64,000 nt of DNA from Massilia sp. Root133 (GTDB lineage Bacteria; Pseudomonadota; Gammaproteobacteria; Burkholderiales; Burkholderiaceae_D): NCBI RefSeq assembly GCF_001426525.1, contig NZ_LMEW01000014.1, positions 17,384-81,383 on the forward strand, given 5' to 3'. This document shows positions 11,128-20,459 of the stretch, one piece after another. The translations under genes were made by a program, and so were the position numbers. Each line of letters begins with the position of its first letter. Within the stretch, counting starts at the first letter, position 1. The notes beneath the pieces are model-generated. The model made no database searches. It was given only the letters and a program-made list of their open reading frames with translations, and was not told the DNA's origin.

Positions 11128-12685
11128 CAGGCTGACCGACTGGCTGACGACGCGCGACCACAAGCGCATCGCCGTGCTGTACGCGATTTCCATCACCCTG
11201 TTCTTTTTCCTCGGCGGCGTGGCGGCGGCATTGATCCGCCTGGAGCTGGCGACGCCGCAGGGCGACCTCGTCAGCGACGACACGTACAACAAGCTGTTCA
11301 CGGCACACGGCATCATCATGGTGTGGCTGTTCCTGATTCCGTCCATCCCCGCGGTGCTGGGGAATTTCCTGATGCCGCTGATGATCGGCGCGCGCGACCT
11401 CGCATTCCCGCGGCTGAACCTCGCGAGCTGGTACCTGTACATGGCGGGCGGCGCGATCGTGCTGTGGGCGCTGCTGGCGGGCGGCGTCGACACGGGATGG
11501 ACGTTCTACACGCCGTTCTCGTCGATGTTCTCGAACTCGCACGTCGTGGCGGCGCTGTGCGGGGTGCTGGTGCTCGGGTTCTCGTCGATCCTGACGGGGC
11601 TGAACTTCATCGTCAGCGTGCACACGCTGCGCGCGCCGGGCCTCGGCTGGTTCCGCCTGCCGCTGTTCGTCTGGGCGAACTACGCGACGTCGCTGATCCT
11701 CGTGCTGGCCACGCCCGTGCTGGCGATGACCCTGGTGCTGGTCGCGATCGAGCGGCTGTTCCAGGTCGGGATCTTCGACCCCGCGCTGGGCGGCGACCCG
11801 CTGCTGTTCCAGCACCTGTTCTGGTTTTATTCGCACCCGGCCGTGTACATCATGGTGCTGCCGGCGATGGGCGTCGCCAGCGAGATCATCCCGTGCTTCG
11901 CGCGCCGGCCCGTGTTCGGCTACCGCTTCATGGCGTACGCGATCCTCGCCATCGCCGTCATCGGCTTCCTCGTGTGGGGCCACCACATGTTCGTCAGCGG
12001 CCAGTCGATGTACGCGGGGATGGTGTTTTCGCTGCTGTCGTTCCTTGTCGCGATCCCGTCCGCGATCAAGGTGTTCAACTGGACGGCCACGCTGTACAAG
12101 GGCAGCATCCGCTTTTCCGCGCCGATGCTGTACGCGCTGGGTTTCGTCGGCCTGTTCACGATCGGCGGGCTGACCGGCCTGTTCCTCGCGGCGCTCGCGC
12201 TGGACGTGCACCTGTCCGACACCTATTTCGTCGTCGCTCACTTCCACTACATCATGGTGGGCGGCTCCGTGATGGCCTACCTGGGCGGCATCCACTTCTG
12301 GTGGCCCAAGGTCACGGGCCGGATGTATTCGGAGACGTGGGGGAGAATCGCGGCCCTCGTCATCTTCGCCGGCTTCAATCTGACGTTCTTCCCGCAATAC
12401 CTGCTGGGCTATGCGGGCATGCCGCGCCGTTACCACAGCTATCCGGAAGAATTCCAGCTGCTGCACGTGCTGTCGTCCGCGGGCGCCGTCACGCTGGCCA
12501 TCGGCTACCTGATGCCGCTCGGTTACCTCGCATGGTCGCTGCGCCATGGCGCGCGGGCGCCGGCGAATCCGTGGCTGGCCACGGGGCTCGAGTGGCAGAC
12601 GGCGTCGCCGCCGCCCGAACACAATTTCGCGACGCCGCCCATCGTCGTGCGCGAGCCGTATGCCTACACGCCGGAGGGGCCATGA
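11102..12685 (+). CDS. coxA: Haem-copper oxidase subunit I, A2 type
   Basis: 527 residues with about twelve helices. Visible ligands are the low-spin haem His in [10 protein letters not shown], the CuB His-Tyr pair in FYSHPAVYI, the GHHMF pair, and the haem a3/a His pair in [12 protein letters not shown]. The helix VI motif is YSHPxVY rather than XGHPEVY, so the D-channel Glu is replaced by the Tyr-Ser pair. That defines the A2 subclass, known from the Rhodothermus marinus caa3 oxidase. The enzyme reduces O2 to water and pumps protons. GGGAGAG precedes the ATG. It overlaps coxB at the front and coxC at the end. Confidence 0.95.
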   Translation: MTSYLAGGDRLTDWLTTRDHKRIAVLYAISITLFFFLGGVAAALIRLELATPQGDLVSDDTYNKLFTAHGIIMVWLFLIPSIPAVLGNFLMPLMIGARDLAFPRLNLASWYLYMAGGAIVLWALLAGGVDTGWTFYTPFSSMFSNSHVVAALCGVLVLGFSSILTGLNFIVSVHTLRAPGLGWFRLPLFVWANYATSLILVLATPVLAMTLVLVAIERLFQVGIFDPALGGDPLLFQHLFWFYSHPAVYIMVLPAMGVASEIIPCFARRPVFGYRFMAYAILAIAVIGFLVWGHHMFVSGQSMYAGMVFSLLSFLVAIPSAIKVFNWTATLYKGSIRFSAPMLYALGFVGLFTIGGLTGLFLAALALDVHLSDTYFVVAHFHYIMVGGSVMAYLGGIHFWWPKVTGRMYSETWGRIAALVIFAGFNLTFFPQYLLGYAGMPRRYHSYPEEFQLLHVLSSAGAVTLAIGYLMPLGYLAWSLRHGARAPANPWLATGLEWQTASPPPEHNFATPPIVVREPYAYTPEGP

Positions 12686-13326
12686 ACGCGCCGGTCCTGG
12701 AACCGCAATTCCGCGACCACGCGCAGCAGGACTTCGCGCGCTCGTTCGGCATGTGGGTATTCCTGTCCAGCGAACTGCTGTTCTTCGGGCCGCTGCTGTT
12801 CGGCTACCTGTACCTGCGCATGCACCACCCGGAAGCGACGGGCATGGCCAGCCGCCACACGGACATGCTGCTGGGGACCGTCAACACGGCCGTCCTGCTG
12901 ACCAGCAGTTTTTGCATGGCGCTGGCCGGCCACGCGGCGCAAAAAGGGAACGACATGCGCGATCGCCGCCGCGCCGCCCGCCTGCTGGCACTGACGGCGG
13001 CGCTGGGCATTGTCTTCCTCGCCATCAAGGGCATCGAATGGCACCGGGAATTCGACGAGCACCTGTTCCCCGGCGTGGGGTTTCATCCGTCCGACGGCGG
13101 GGACGCGGGCACCGTCTACGGCATGGAGCTGTTCTTCTTGTTGTACTTCGCCGCGACCGGCCTGCACGCGCTGCACCTGTTCATCGGCGTGTCGGCCTGC
13201 CTGTGGCTGATGCGCGGCCCGCGCGCGGAAGCCGTGGAACTGGTCGGCCTGTACTGGCACTTCGTCGACGTGGTGTGGATCGTCCTGTACCCGTTGCTGT
13301 ACCTGACCCTGCGCTCGGGAGGCTGA
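12682..13326 (+). CDS. coxC: Cytochrome c oxidase subunit III
   Basis: 214 residues with five hydrophobic helices, beginning [16 protein letters not shown]. Typical subunit III features are [25 protein letters not shown] in helix 1, the acidic [13 protein letters not shown] helix, and the C-terminal [20 protein letters not shown] segment. The subunit stabilises subunit I and its proton-uptake path and has no redox centre. The start ATG overlaps the coxA stop. Confidence 0.94.
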   Translation: MNAPVLEPQFRDHAQQDFARSFGMWVFLSSELLFFGPLLFGYLYLRMHHPEATGMASRHTDMLLGTVNTAVLLTSSFCMALAGHAAQKGNDMRDRRRAARLLALTAALGIVFLAIKGIEWHREFDEHLFPGVGFHPSDGGDAGTVYGMELFFLLYFAATGLHALHLFIGVSACLWLMRGPRAEAVELVGLYWHFVDVVWIVLYPLLYLTLRSGG

Positions 13327-13327
13327 C

Positions 13328-13654
13328 GTGGACCGGACCGTACGCCCCCTCGTGCTCACGTGGCTGGCGCTGATGGCGCTGCTGGCCACGACGGCCGCGT
13401 GCGCGCTGCTGCGCCTGGGCTGGCTGAACACGGCGATCAGCCTCGCGGTGGCGCTGGCGAAGGCGTTGCTGGTGGCGTTCGTGTTCATGCGCCTGAAGCG
13501 CGCGCCCGCGCTGCTGCGGCTCGCGGCCGTCGCGGGCGCCGTCACGCTCGCGCTGCTGTTCGGGCTCGCGCTGACGGATTACGCGACGCGTACGGAACTC
13601 AAGGCGCCGTGGCAACAGCCGGCGACGGTGGCGCCGCGGCTGGGGAGCCGGTAG
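13328..13654 (+). CDS. Cytochrome c oxidase subunit IV-like small membrane protein
   Basis: 108 residues from a GTG start one base after the coxC stop, with GGGAGG upstream. Three hydrophobic helices (about 9-28, 35-57 and 63-83) fit prokaryotic cytochrome c oxidase subunit IV (COX4_pro/CyoD-like). FVFMRLKRAPALLRL between helices 2 and 3 matches the usual basic loop. It is probably structural. It is the last gene of the act-cox operon; an inverted repeat follows. Confidence 0.8.
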   Translation: MDRTVRPLVLTWLALMALLATTAACALLRLGWLNTAISLAVALAKALLVAFVFMRLKRAPALLRLAAVAGAVTLALLFGLALTDYATRTELKAPWQQPATVAPRLGSR

Positions 13655-13659
13655 GTGTT

Positions 13660-13692
13660 GTAAGTAAATTTCCGTATGGAAAATTTAGTTAC
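13660..13692. repeat. Imperfect inverted repeat after the act-cox operon
   Basis: GTAAGTAAATTTCC at 13660-13673 is followed, after GTAT, by GGAAAATTTAGTTAC (13678-13692), giving a hairpin of about 14 bp with one bulge. It is AT-rich and has no clean T-run on the plus strand. It could be a weak terminator or an operator of the next gene. Confidence 0.4.
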
Positions 13693-13711
13693 CTTGAATT
13701 AAAATGACGGG

Positions 13712-14899
13712 TTGCCGCCATTCGCCCCGCTTCCACCGAATCCCGTCGTGTCGCCCCAAGATCCCCACCGTCCCAACCTGGCCATCGACTGCCGCCGCGC
13801 CGAATTCGCGGACCCGGCCAGCGAGTCACGCTTCACGCGCCAGTTCCTGCCCGAGCGGAACCGCCAGCTGAAGGCCAGCCTGCTGTTCGCGGCCGCGTTC
13901 TACGTCGCGTTCGCGGCCACCGATTTCGCCACCCTGGGCGACACGGCGATCGCGTGGATGCTCATGGGCCTGCGCAGCGTCGTGGCGCTCGTGGGCCTGG
14001 GCTGCTTCGCGGCCATCGTCCGCCACCCGCGGTCGGTGCGCGTGTCGATCCGGGCCGCGTGTACCCTGCTCGTCGCCGCGCTGGCCGTGTTCATGGTCGT
14101 GTGCTGGTTCCAGCCGCAGGTGCTGGCGTGGAATGCGATGTCGCAGGCGCTGATCCTGATGGCGGTCTACGTGAATTTCCCTAATCGTTTCATCTACGCG
14201 GTGGCGATCGGCGTCGGGTCGAGCATCGTGTTCGCCGCGATGCTGGCCATCCAGGGCAATCTGCGGGCGGACGACCTGCTGACGCTCGTGCTGCTGCTCG
14301 TGATGGGCAATGCGCTCGGCTACATCGCGGCGCGCCGGTTCCACGTCGCCCAGCGCGAACAGTTCCGCGCCTCGCTCCAGCTGCAGCAGCTGGCCGACCG
14401 CGATCCGCTGACGGGCTGCCACAACCGCCGCTTCCTGCAAAAAGGCCTGTTGAACGCGGAGCTGGAGCGCACGCGCCGCTACGGCGCGCCGCTGTCGGTG
14501 GTCTTGTGCGACCTCGACCATTTCAAGCGCATCAACGACACCTACGGCCACGCGGCCGGCGACCAGGTGCTGGCGGACTTCGCCGGCCTGCTGCTGTCGC
14601 TGACGCGCGACACGGTCGACAGCGTGATCCGCTACGGCGGCGAGGAATTCCTGCTCGTGCTGCCGCAGACGGACCTCGCGGGCGCGCAGGCGCTGGCGGA
14701 ACGCATCCGCGCGGCCTTCGCCGACGCGCCCGGCGCAACCATCAAGGCGACGGCGAGCTTCGGCATCGCGTCCGTGCCCGCGCAGGCGCCGGTGCTGCCC
14801 GCATCGTCCGAAGCGCTGATCGGCGCCGCGGATGCGCAGCTCTATGCCGCCAAGCGGGGCGGGCGCAACATGGTGTGCGCGACGCTCGCCGGACCCTGA
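13712..14899 (+). CDS. Membrane-bound diguanylate cyclase (GGEEF)
   Basis: About 395 residues if started at the TTG at 13712; a GTG at 13748 is an alternative and neither has a clear ribosome site. The N-terminal half holds about six transmembrane helices (about 55-210), a possible membrane sensor. A short coiled-coil linker LQQLADRDPLTGCHNRRF then leads into a GGDEF domain with the intact active site RYGGEEF, so it should make c-di-GMP from GTP. Where an RxxD inhibitory site would sit, the sequence reads DTVD, so product inhibition at a canonical I-site is unlikely. It is convergent with the following minus-strand gene, one base apart. Confidence 0.9.
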   Translation: MPPFAPLPPNPVVSPQDPHRPNLAIDCRRAEFADPASESRFTRQFLPERNRQLKASLLFAAAFYVAFAATDFATLGDTAIAWMLMGLRSVVALVGLGCFAAIVRHPRSVRVSIRAACTLLVAALAVFMVVCWFQPQVLAWNAMSQALILMAVYVNFPNRFIYAVAIGVGSSIVFAAMLAIQGNLRADDLLTLVLLLVMGNALGYIAARRFHVAQREQFRASLQLQQLADRDPLTGCHNRRFLQKGLLNAELERTRRYGAPLSVVLCDLDHFKRINDTYGHAAGDQVLADFAGLLLSLTRDTVDSVIRYGGEEFLLVLPQTDLAGAQALAERIRAAFADAPGATIKATASFGIASVPAQAPVLPASSEALIGAADAQLYAAKRGGRNMVCATLAGP

Positions 14900-14900
14900 A

Positions 14901-15695
14901 TCAGCGGCCGCCGGCCGCGCGCACGCGGTACCAGGCGAGGCCGATCCATTCGTACGTCGCATACCACGACCGGCGCATGCCCTCCGCGCTGGGCACCCAG
15001 GCGTGGATCGACAGCGGCTGGCGGCCGAAGAACATCGTGGGCGCGCTGACGACGTCCAGCCCGGCGCGCGCGAACACGGCGCTGGCGCGCGGCATGTGCA
15101 TCGCGTCGGTGACCAGCAGGATCCGGTGGATGCCGTCCGCGCGCAGGATGGCGGCGCTGAAGGCCGCGTTCTCCGCCGTGTCGCCGGAGCGGTCCTCGAG
15201 CCACTTCACCGGCACGCCGAAATCTTCGCGCAGGGCGGCGGCCATGCTGTCGGCTTCCGAGGCGGTCCGGTTACCCTTGTCGACGCCGCCGTTGCCGCCG
15301 CTGACGAGGATGGGCAGCCCCGTCTTGCGCTGCAGGTGCGCCGCATAGCGCAGGCGCGCGAGGGCGATGTAGTCGGGGATGTCGCGGTCGCCGTATTCGG
15401 GAGCATGCCGCACGCGGCCCGCCGCTAGCACGACGATGGCCTGGGCGCCGGCGCGCTCGGGTTCCTGCAGCGGGGCCGTCAGCCGTTCCAGCGGTGCGAC
15501 GAGGAGCGCCGCGCCGCCCGTGGTCGACAGGAATGCCAGCAGCGCGAACCCGGTGCCGGCGACGATGCGGCCGGCGCGCGGCCGGCGGCGCCACAGCACG
15601 AGGCCGATGACGATGACGAGGAACAGGCTGGCGGGCGGCAGGATCAGGCCGCGCGGGATCAGGTTGACGATGTCGAGCAGCGGTGCAAAAGTCAT
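14901..15695 (-). CDS. DUF218 membrane protein (YdcF/ElyC/SanA-like)
   Basis: 264 residues. The start chosen is MTFAPLLDIVNLIPRG at 15695 because two hydrophobic helices (about 18-33 and 42-65) follow at once. The remainder is a DUF218 domain, with AIVVLAAGRVRHAPEYGD opening the domain, LVSGGNGG, and TASEADSMAAALREDFGVP. In related proteins (ElyC, SanA) the domain is periplasmic or cytoplasmic and affects envelope integrity or polyprenyl-linked polysaccharide metabolism; the reaction is not settled. RSGDTAENA matches the conserved S-xNT-xENA motif. It stands alone between convergent and co-directional genes. Confidence 0.85.
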   Translation of the reverse strand: MTFAPLLDIVNLIPRGLILPPASLFLVIVIGLVLWRRRPRAGRIVAGTGFALLAFLSTTGGAALLVAPLERLTAPLQEPERAGAQAIVVLAAGRVRHAPEYGDRDIPDYIALARLRYAAHLQRKTGLPILVSGGNGGVDKGNRTASEADSMAAALREDFGVPVKWLEDRSGDTAENAAFSAAILRADGIHRILLVTDAMHMPRASAVFARAGLDVVSAPTMFFGRQPLSIHAWVPSAEGMRRSWYATYEWIGLAWYRVRAAGGR

Positions 15696-15770
15696 GGATC
15701 GTGGGCGTGATGGTGGCGCCCGGAGTAGACCGCAGCCGGGCCGCCGCGTCAAGCGGCCCGTGACCGGCAG

Positions 15771-16367
15771 CTAGGTCTTGCGCCGGCGCGCGGCGGTCGC
15801 ACCCGCGAGGCCGAGGCCCAGCAGCGCCAGCGTGCCGGGTTCCGGCACCGGGTTGCCGGTGCCGTCGTCGACGAAGCTTGCGGTCCAGTAGCCGGCCGTG
15901 GGAAAGCCGGCCCACGGGCTGCCGTTGTTCAGTGCGTTGAACTGGTCCTTCACGGCATTGCCCACCGGGTTGCCGACGGTGATGCTGAGGAACGTGGTCG
16001 CATCGTTGATCGACGCTCCAGCGTACGCGATGACGGCGAGGCCCTGGCCCGGATCCTGGTACTGCAGCGCGCCCGAGACGGGATCGACGGGGACGGAAAA
16101 CGTCCAGCCGATGATGCTGGCGGTGGTGTTGTCGAACGCGAGACCGGGGTACGCCATCTGGATATTCGTGATGTCGTTGTAGCCGATGGCGCCCGCCTGG
16201 ACGACGCTCGCGGCGACGTCGAACGTGGCGTACGTCGGCTGGCCGACGTGCGGGCCGAACCCCTGGCTCGTCGTCGTCCAGCTGTACGTGTAGACCGGCG
16301 CGGCCCACGCCGTGCCGGCGCACAGGCAGAGTAGTGCCGTGAATCTCTTGATTGTCGCGATCGACAT
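15771..16367 (-). CDS. PEP-CTERM sorting domain protein
   Basis: 198 residues. A signal peptide (MSIATIKRFTALLCLCAGTAWA) is followed by a beta-rich secreted domain without recognisable catalytic motif. The C-terminus is a textbook PEP-CTERM tail: NPVPEPGTLALLGLGLAGA, then a basic end AARRRKT. Such proteins are cut by exosortase (EpsH/XrtA) and linked to the surface or exopolysaccharide. No exosortase gene lies in this window. The gene is followed on the minus strand by the DUF218 gene. Function unknown. Confidence 0.88.
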   Translation of the reverse strand: MSIATIKRFTALLCLCAGTAWAAPVYTYSWTTTSQGFGPHVGQPTYATFDVAASVVQAGAIGYNDITNIQMAYPGLAFDNTTASIIGWTFSVPVDPVSGALQYQDPGQGLAVIAYAGASINDATTFLSITVGNPVGNAVKDQFNALNNGSPWAGFPTAGYWTASFVDDGTGNPVPEPGTLALLGLGLAGATAARRRKT

Positions 16368-16417
16368 GTCGATACCCCTTCAAAGAGTGGATGCACATTG
16401 CGGGGTATTGACAAGCA

Positions 16418-17662
16418 TCAATCGTGCCGTGACTTTTTGTCGTTGATAGTCAATGACTTGTGATAAGCGTCGGCGCCGCCTGTCAAGTTTGTCGACAGTC
16501 GTCCATTCCATGCCGCGATCAGGTCGCGGTACGCCGTCCCGACGGGCCGGATGCGGCGGTCCAGGTCGTACAGCCCGCGCGGATTGACGATGCCGCGCGC
16601 CTCGCGCAGTTCGATGTGCCAGTCGACCTGGTCGGTCAGCGAATACCACGTGAAGCCGGCGACGGGCACGCCGCTCCGCATCAGGCTGCGCACGTGGGCC
16701 CACTGGCAGCGCAGCCACTCGCGGGCTTCGTCGCCGTGCGGCCCCTGGTCGAGGTTCGTTTCCGTGTGCATCAGCGGCAGGCCGTAGCGCTGTGCGTACT
16801 CCTGCGCAATCATCGCGTACCCAAGTGTTTCGCCCGCATCGCGCGCCGTGCCGTCGGGGGCGACGTCGTGTTCGTTCGTCATGTAGTAATCGGTGCCGAG
16901 GATGCAGTGGTGGCGCAGCGCGTGTTGTTCGAAGAATTCGCATTCGTCCGGCGTCATGCCGTGCGCCAGCACGAACTCGCGCTGTACCGGCTCGAGCGGG
17001 CGGCCGTAGTTGAAGTCGAGCGACAGGAAGCGCAGCCGGTTGCGCCGTTCGGCTTCCGCGACGGCGTCGGGATGCGGCGCGTGGAAGTATTCGCTCGATT
17101 CGCTCTGGATGAACACCGCGTCGGGACGCAAGGTCACGATCTCGTGCATCGCCAGCACGTTGGCACGGGCCAGGTGCTTCAGCGCCGTGACGTACGACCG
17201 GAAATCGCGTGCCTGCTCGTTCCACCACCCGAACAGCGCGGAGAATTTCGCGCACACGTACATCTCGTTGACGGGCGTGTACAGCCGGATCCACGGATAG
17301 CGCGTCGCGAAGGCGCGGGCATAGCCCTGGAACAGCGCGGGAAAATCGGGATTCTGGAAGTTGCCGATCCAGTCCGGCACGCAGAAGTGGCACAGGTCCG
17401 CGACGGGTTCGATGCCGCTCCGGCGCAGCGCGCCGAACGCCTGGTCGGCGAATTCCCAGTCGTAGCGGTCCGGCCCCAGCCATGTGCGGTACAGCGGCAC
17501 GCCGTAGCGCAGGGTGCGGATGCCCAGGTGCGCCACGAGCGCGAAGTCCGTCCGCCATTGCCCGTAGTGGCCGCATTCTTCCATCTGGTCGCGGCGGATG
17601 CGGCCAACGGCGATCGTCGGCGCGCTGTTCTCGATTCCGGTGGCGAACATGAACGGCAGCAT
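16418..17662 (-). CDS. Divergent family 1 glycoside hydrolase
   Basis: 414 residues without signal peptide, so cytoplasmic. It keeps the GH1-type (beta/alpha)8 outline. The acid/base motif TPVNEM places Glu at about residue 133, corresponding to T-x-NEP. The nucleophile is in MHTETN, Glu about 301, corresponding to I/V-TENG. GFTWYSLTDQVDW replaces the usual aglycone-loop sequence GYFxWSLxDNFEW. It is shorter than typical beta-glucosidases (440-480). The ATG directly abuts the stop of the upstream FMN dehydrogenase gene, so it is the last gene of the seven-gene oxidative operon. It would release a sugar from a small glycoside; the substrate is unknown. Confidence 0.8.
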   Translation of the reverse strand: MLPFMFATGIENSAPTIAVGRIRRDQMEECGHYGQWRTDFALVAHLGIRTLRYGVPLYRTWLGPDRYDWEFADQAFGALRRSGIEPVADLCHFCVPDWIGNFQNPDFPALFQGYARAFATRYPWIRLYTPVNEMYVCAKFSALFGWWNEQARDFRSYVTALKHLARANVLAMHEIVTLRPDAVFIQSESSEYFHAPHPDAVAEAERRNRLRFLSLDFNYGRPLEPVQREFVLAHGMTPDECEFFEQHALRHHCILGTDYYMTNEHDVAPDGTARDAGETLGYAMIAQEYAQRYGLPLMHTETNLDQGPHGDEAREWLRCQWAHVRSLMRSGVPVAGFTWYSLTDQVDWHIELREARGIVNPRGLYDLDRRIRPVGTAYRDLIAAWNGRLSTNLTGGADAYHKSLTINDKKSRHD

Positions 17663-18820
17663 TCAGCGCCTCCCCAGCGGCGGCTGCGCGGTGACGACGC
17701 CGGGCTCGATGCGCTGCAGGTTGTCGAGGCCCGTGAGCAGCATGCAGTCCTGCAGTTCCTGTTCCAGCAGGGTGAGGGCGCACGTGACGCCTTCGCGCCC
17801 GCGCGCGGCCAGGCCGTACAGCCACGCGCGTCCGGAGAGGCAGGCGTGGGCGCCGAGGCCGATCGCCTTGACGATGTCGCCGCCCGTGCGGATGCCGCCG
17901 TCGAACAGCACTTCGATGCGGTCGCCCACGGCATCCACGATTTCCGGCAGCACGGAGATCGACGACGGCGCGCCGTCCAGCTGGCGCCCGCCGTGGTTCG
18001 ACACGATGATGGCGTCCGCGCCGATGTCGATGGCGGTGCGCGCGTCGTCCGGATTCATCACGCCTTTCAGGATCAGCTTTCTCTGCCATGTCGCGCGCAC
18101 CCGGCGCGCCGTGTTCACGTCGAACGAAGGATCGAACTGCTCCTCGATCCACTTCGACAGCGAGCCGATGGAGCCGGCCTCCTTGATCTCGTGCTCGAAA
18201 TTGCCGAACGTATGGCGCTTGCTGCCCGCCATGTTCGCGAGCCAGCGCGGGTGGCCCACCATCTGCATGATGTTCGCCGGCGTCAGGCGCGGCGGCACCG
18301 CGAGGCCGTGCTTTTCGTCGGCCCAGCGCTTGCCCTGCGTGTGCAGGTCGATGGTCAGCACGAGCGCCGAGCAGTTCGCGTCGTGGGCGCGGCGCATCAG
18401 GCTTGCGTTGACCTTGTGGTCCTTCATCAGGTACAGCTGGAACCAGAACGGTTGATTGATCGCCTCCGCCACGTCCTCGATGGAATTGATGGAGCACGTC
18501 GACAGGCAGAACGGCACGCCGAAGTCCACCGCCGCGCGCGCCGCCTCGCATTCGCCGTTGGCCCACGTGAGGCCCGCGAGGCCAGTCGGGCCGAGGGCGA
18601 GGGGGATGCGCGCCGGGTCGCCCGCCATCGTGACGCGGGTGTCGCGGTGCGACACGTCGCGCAGGCTGTGCTGGCGCAGGGCCAGTGCGCGCATGTCGTC
18701 CAGGTTGCGCTGCACGGTCAACTGCTGTTCGCTGCCGCCGTGGATGTAGTCGAACACGACGCCGGGCAGGCGTTCGCGCGCGAGGCATTCGAGGTCGAAG
18801 ATGCTGGCTACCTTGCTCAT
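17663..18820 (-). CDS. FMN-dependent alpha-hydroxyacid dehydrogenase/oxidase (LldD family)
   Basis: 385 residues with the complete FMN-binding TIM barrel of the lactate/glycolate oxidase family. FDYIHGGSEQQLT corresponds to the N-terminal FMN region, ALGPTGLAGL and QLYLMKD are the phosphate and substrate segments, and ILKGV holds the barrel Lys. SNHGGRQLDGAPSS contains the catalytic His and substrate Arg, and VLFDGGIRTGGDI binds FMN phosphate. The enzyme should oxidise a 2-hydroxyacid (lactate-like) to a 2-oxoacid, passing electrons to quinone or O2. It starts 11 bp after the GMC gene and abuts the GH1 gene. Its 2-oxoacid product could feed the TPP enzyme of the same operon. Confidence 0.88.
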   Translation of the reverse strand: MSKVASIFDLECLARERLPGVVFDYIHGGSEQQLTVQRNLDDMRALALRQHSLRDVSHRDTRVTMAGDPARIPLALGPTGLAGLTWANGECEAARAAVDFGVPFCLSTCSINSIEDVAEAINQPFWFQLYLMKDHKVNASLMRRAHDANCSALVLTIDLHTQGKRWADEKHGLAVPPRLTPANIMQMVGHPRWLANMAGSKRHTFGNFEHEIKEAGSIGSLSKWIEEQFDPSFDVNTARRVRATWQRKLILKGVMNPDDARTAIDIGADAIIVSNHGGRQLDGAPSSISVLPEIVDAVGDRIEVLFDGGIRTGGDIVKAIGLGAHACLSGRAWLYGLAARGREGVTCALTLLEQELQDCMLLTGLDNLQRIEPGVVTAQPPLGRR

Positions 18821-18830
18821 GTCGTTGTCC

Positions 18831-20459
18831 TTACAATTCCCCGCGCGCCGCGAGCGCCTGGATGCGCGCGCCCATGCGGCAGGCGAGGGCCTGGATCGTC
18901 AGCGACGGATTCACGCCGCCCGCCGTCGGGAACAGCGAGCCGTCGCAGATCCACAGGTTGTCCACGTCCCAGCTGCGGCCATCCGCGTCGACGACGCTCG
19001 TCTCCCGGTCGCTGCCCATGCGGCACGTGCCGAGGATGTGGCTCGTGTCGTCGCTCGTCCAGGTGTCCTTGCCGCCGGCCGCCGCCAGCATCTCGCCCAT
19101 GAAGCGGCGCGCGTGGTCCTGCATGCGGCGGTCGTTGGCGGCATATTCGAACGTCACGTGCGCAACGGGCAGGCCGTGGCGGTCGCGCACGTCCGCCAGT
19201 GCCACGCGGTTGCACGCGCGCGGCTCCGTCTCGGCGACCGCGACGAGGCCCGCCATGTGGTTGTAGTCCGCCATCTCGCGGCGCAGCGCCATGCCCCACA
19301 GATGCCGTTCCGTCACGAGCAGCTGGGCCCACGCGCGCGGCAGCGGGCCCTGGCTCATGAAGGCGTAGCCGCCGTGGAAGTCCTTGCCCGCGTCCGTGTA
19401 ATTCCAGTGCTCGCACACGGCCATGTTGGGCGGGCCCTTGTACCAGCGGATGGCTTCGTCGAACCGGGCCCACACGCCGGGGCCGGCGTGCGTCGTCAGG
19501 TGCGTGCCGACGAGGCCCGAGCCGTTCGCGAGGCCCTGCGGGAAGCGGCCGCACGCGGAATTCAGCAGCAGGCGCGGCGTCTCGATCGCATAGCCGGCCA
19601 CCACGACGTTGCGCGCGCGCTGGAAGCGCCATGCGTCGTTGCGGCGATAGTGCACGCCCGCCGCGCGGCCGTCGGCGCCGAGTTCGATGCGGCCGGCCAT
19701 CGCGAGGTCGCGCACTTCCGCGCCCGCCGCCAGCGCGCGGGGAATCCACACGATCAGCGCGCTCTGCTTGGCGTTCGTCGCGCAGCCGAAGTTGCAGAAA
19801 CCCCGGTAGACGCAGGGCGGCGACTTGCCGCGCGGTGCGGACACGGTCGCCAGCGGCACGGCTGACCACTCGATGCCCATCTTGTCCGCGCCGCGCGCGA
19901 GCACGAGGCCGGCCGCGTTCATCTCGTGTTCGCGATAGGGGTAGCGGCGGCGCGGCGGTCCCCACGGATAGCGCACGGGTCCGGACACGGCCAGCGCCCG
20001 CTCCGCCTCGTCGTAATAGGGCGCCAGGTCGTCGTAGGTGATGGGCCAGTCGAAGCCGTAGCCCAGTTGGCTGCGCGACCGGAACCACTCGGGCCGGAAG
20101 CGCAGCGAGATCATGCTGAAGTGGACGGTCGACCCGCCCACGCCCCAGCCGGAATTGTTCCCGCCGAGGGCCAGCGCGTCGGTGCCGCCGGACAGCCGTT
20201 CTTCCAGCCAGTACAGCTGTTGCTGCGCTTCCTCGTCCGACGCGAAATCCTCCAGCGGGCGCCAGAACGGGCCCGCTTCCAGCACGACGACGGAAAAGCC
20301 GGCCTCCGCGAGCTTGCACGCGAGCGTGGCGCCGCCGGCGCCGGCGCCGACGATGACGAAATCGACGGCGTCATCGTCGTCGTATTCGCGCATCGTCACC
20401 CAGCCCCCACGCTCGTACACGTCGGGGGCGCGGCCGCCGCCTGTCCGCGGCGCGATCAC
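18831..20459 (-). CDS. GMC-family FAD oxidoreductase (sugar/alcohol dehydrogenase large subunit)
   Basis: 542 residues from a GTG start at 20459. This start is chosen because AGGAGG lies four bases upstream and the GTG overlaps the stop of the small-subunit gene (GTGA); an internal ATG at 20393 is the alternative. The Rossmann FAD motif VDFVIVGAGAGGATLACKLAEAG is intact, then GGNNSGWGVGGSTVHFS, a CVYRGFCNFGC cysteine cluster, and the C-terminal HILGTCRMG and NPSLTIQALA motifs with the GMC catalytic His and Asn region. There is no signal peptide. It pairs with the gluconate-dehydrogenase-3-like protein encoded just before it. It should oxidise an alcohol or sugar; the substrate is unknown. Confidence 0.88.
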   Translation of the reverse strand: MIAPRTGGGRAPDVYERGGWVTMREYDDDDAVDFVIVGAGAGGATLACKLAEAGFSVVVLEAGPFWRPLEDFASDEEAQQQLYWLEERLSGGTDALALGGNNSGWGVGGSTVHFSMISLRFRPEWFRSRSQLGYGFDWPITYDDLAPYYDEAERALAVSGPVRYPWGPPRRRYPYREHEMNAAGLVLARGADKMGIEWSAVPLATVSAPRGKSPPCVYRGFCNFGCATNAKQSALIVWIPRALAAGAEVRDLAMAGRIELGADGRAAGVHYRRNDAWRFQRARNVVVAGYAIETPRLLLNSACGRFPQGLANGSGLVGTHLTTHAGPGVWARFDEAIRWYKGPPNMAVCEHWNYTDAGKDFHGGYAFMSQGPLPRAWAQLLVTERHLWGMALRREMADYNHMAGLVAVAETEPRACNRVALADVRDRHGLPVAHVTFEYAANDRRMQDHARRFMGEMLAAAGGKDTWTSDDTSHILGTCRMGSDRETSVVDADGRSWDVDNLWICDGSLFPTAGGVNPSLTIQALACRMGARIQALAARGEL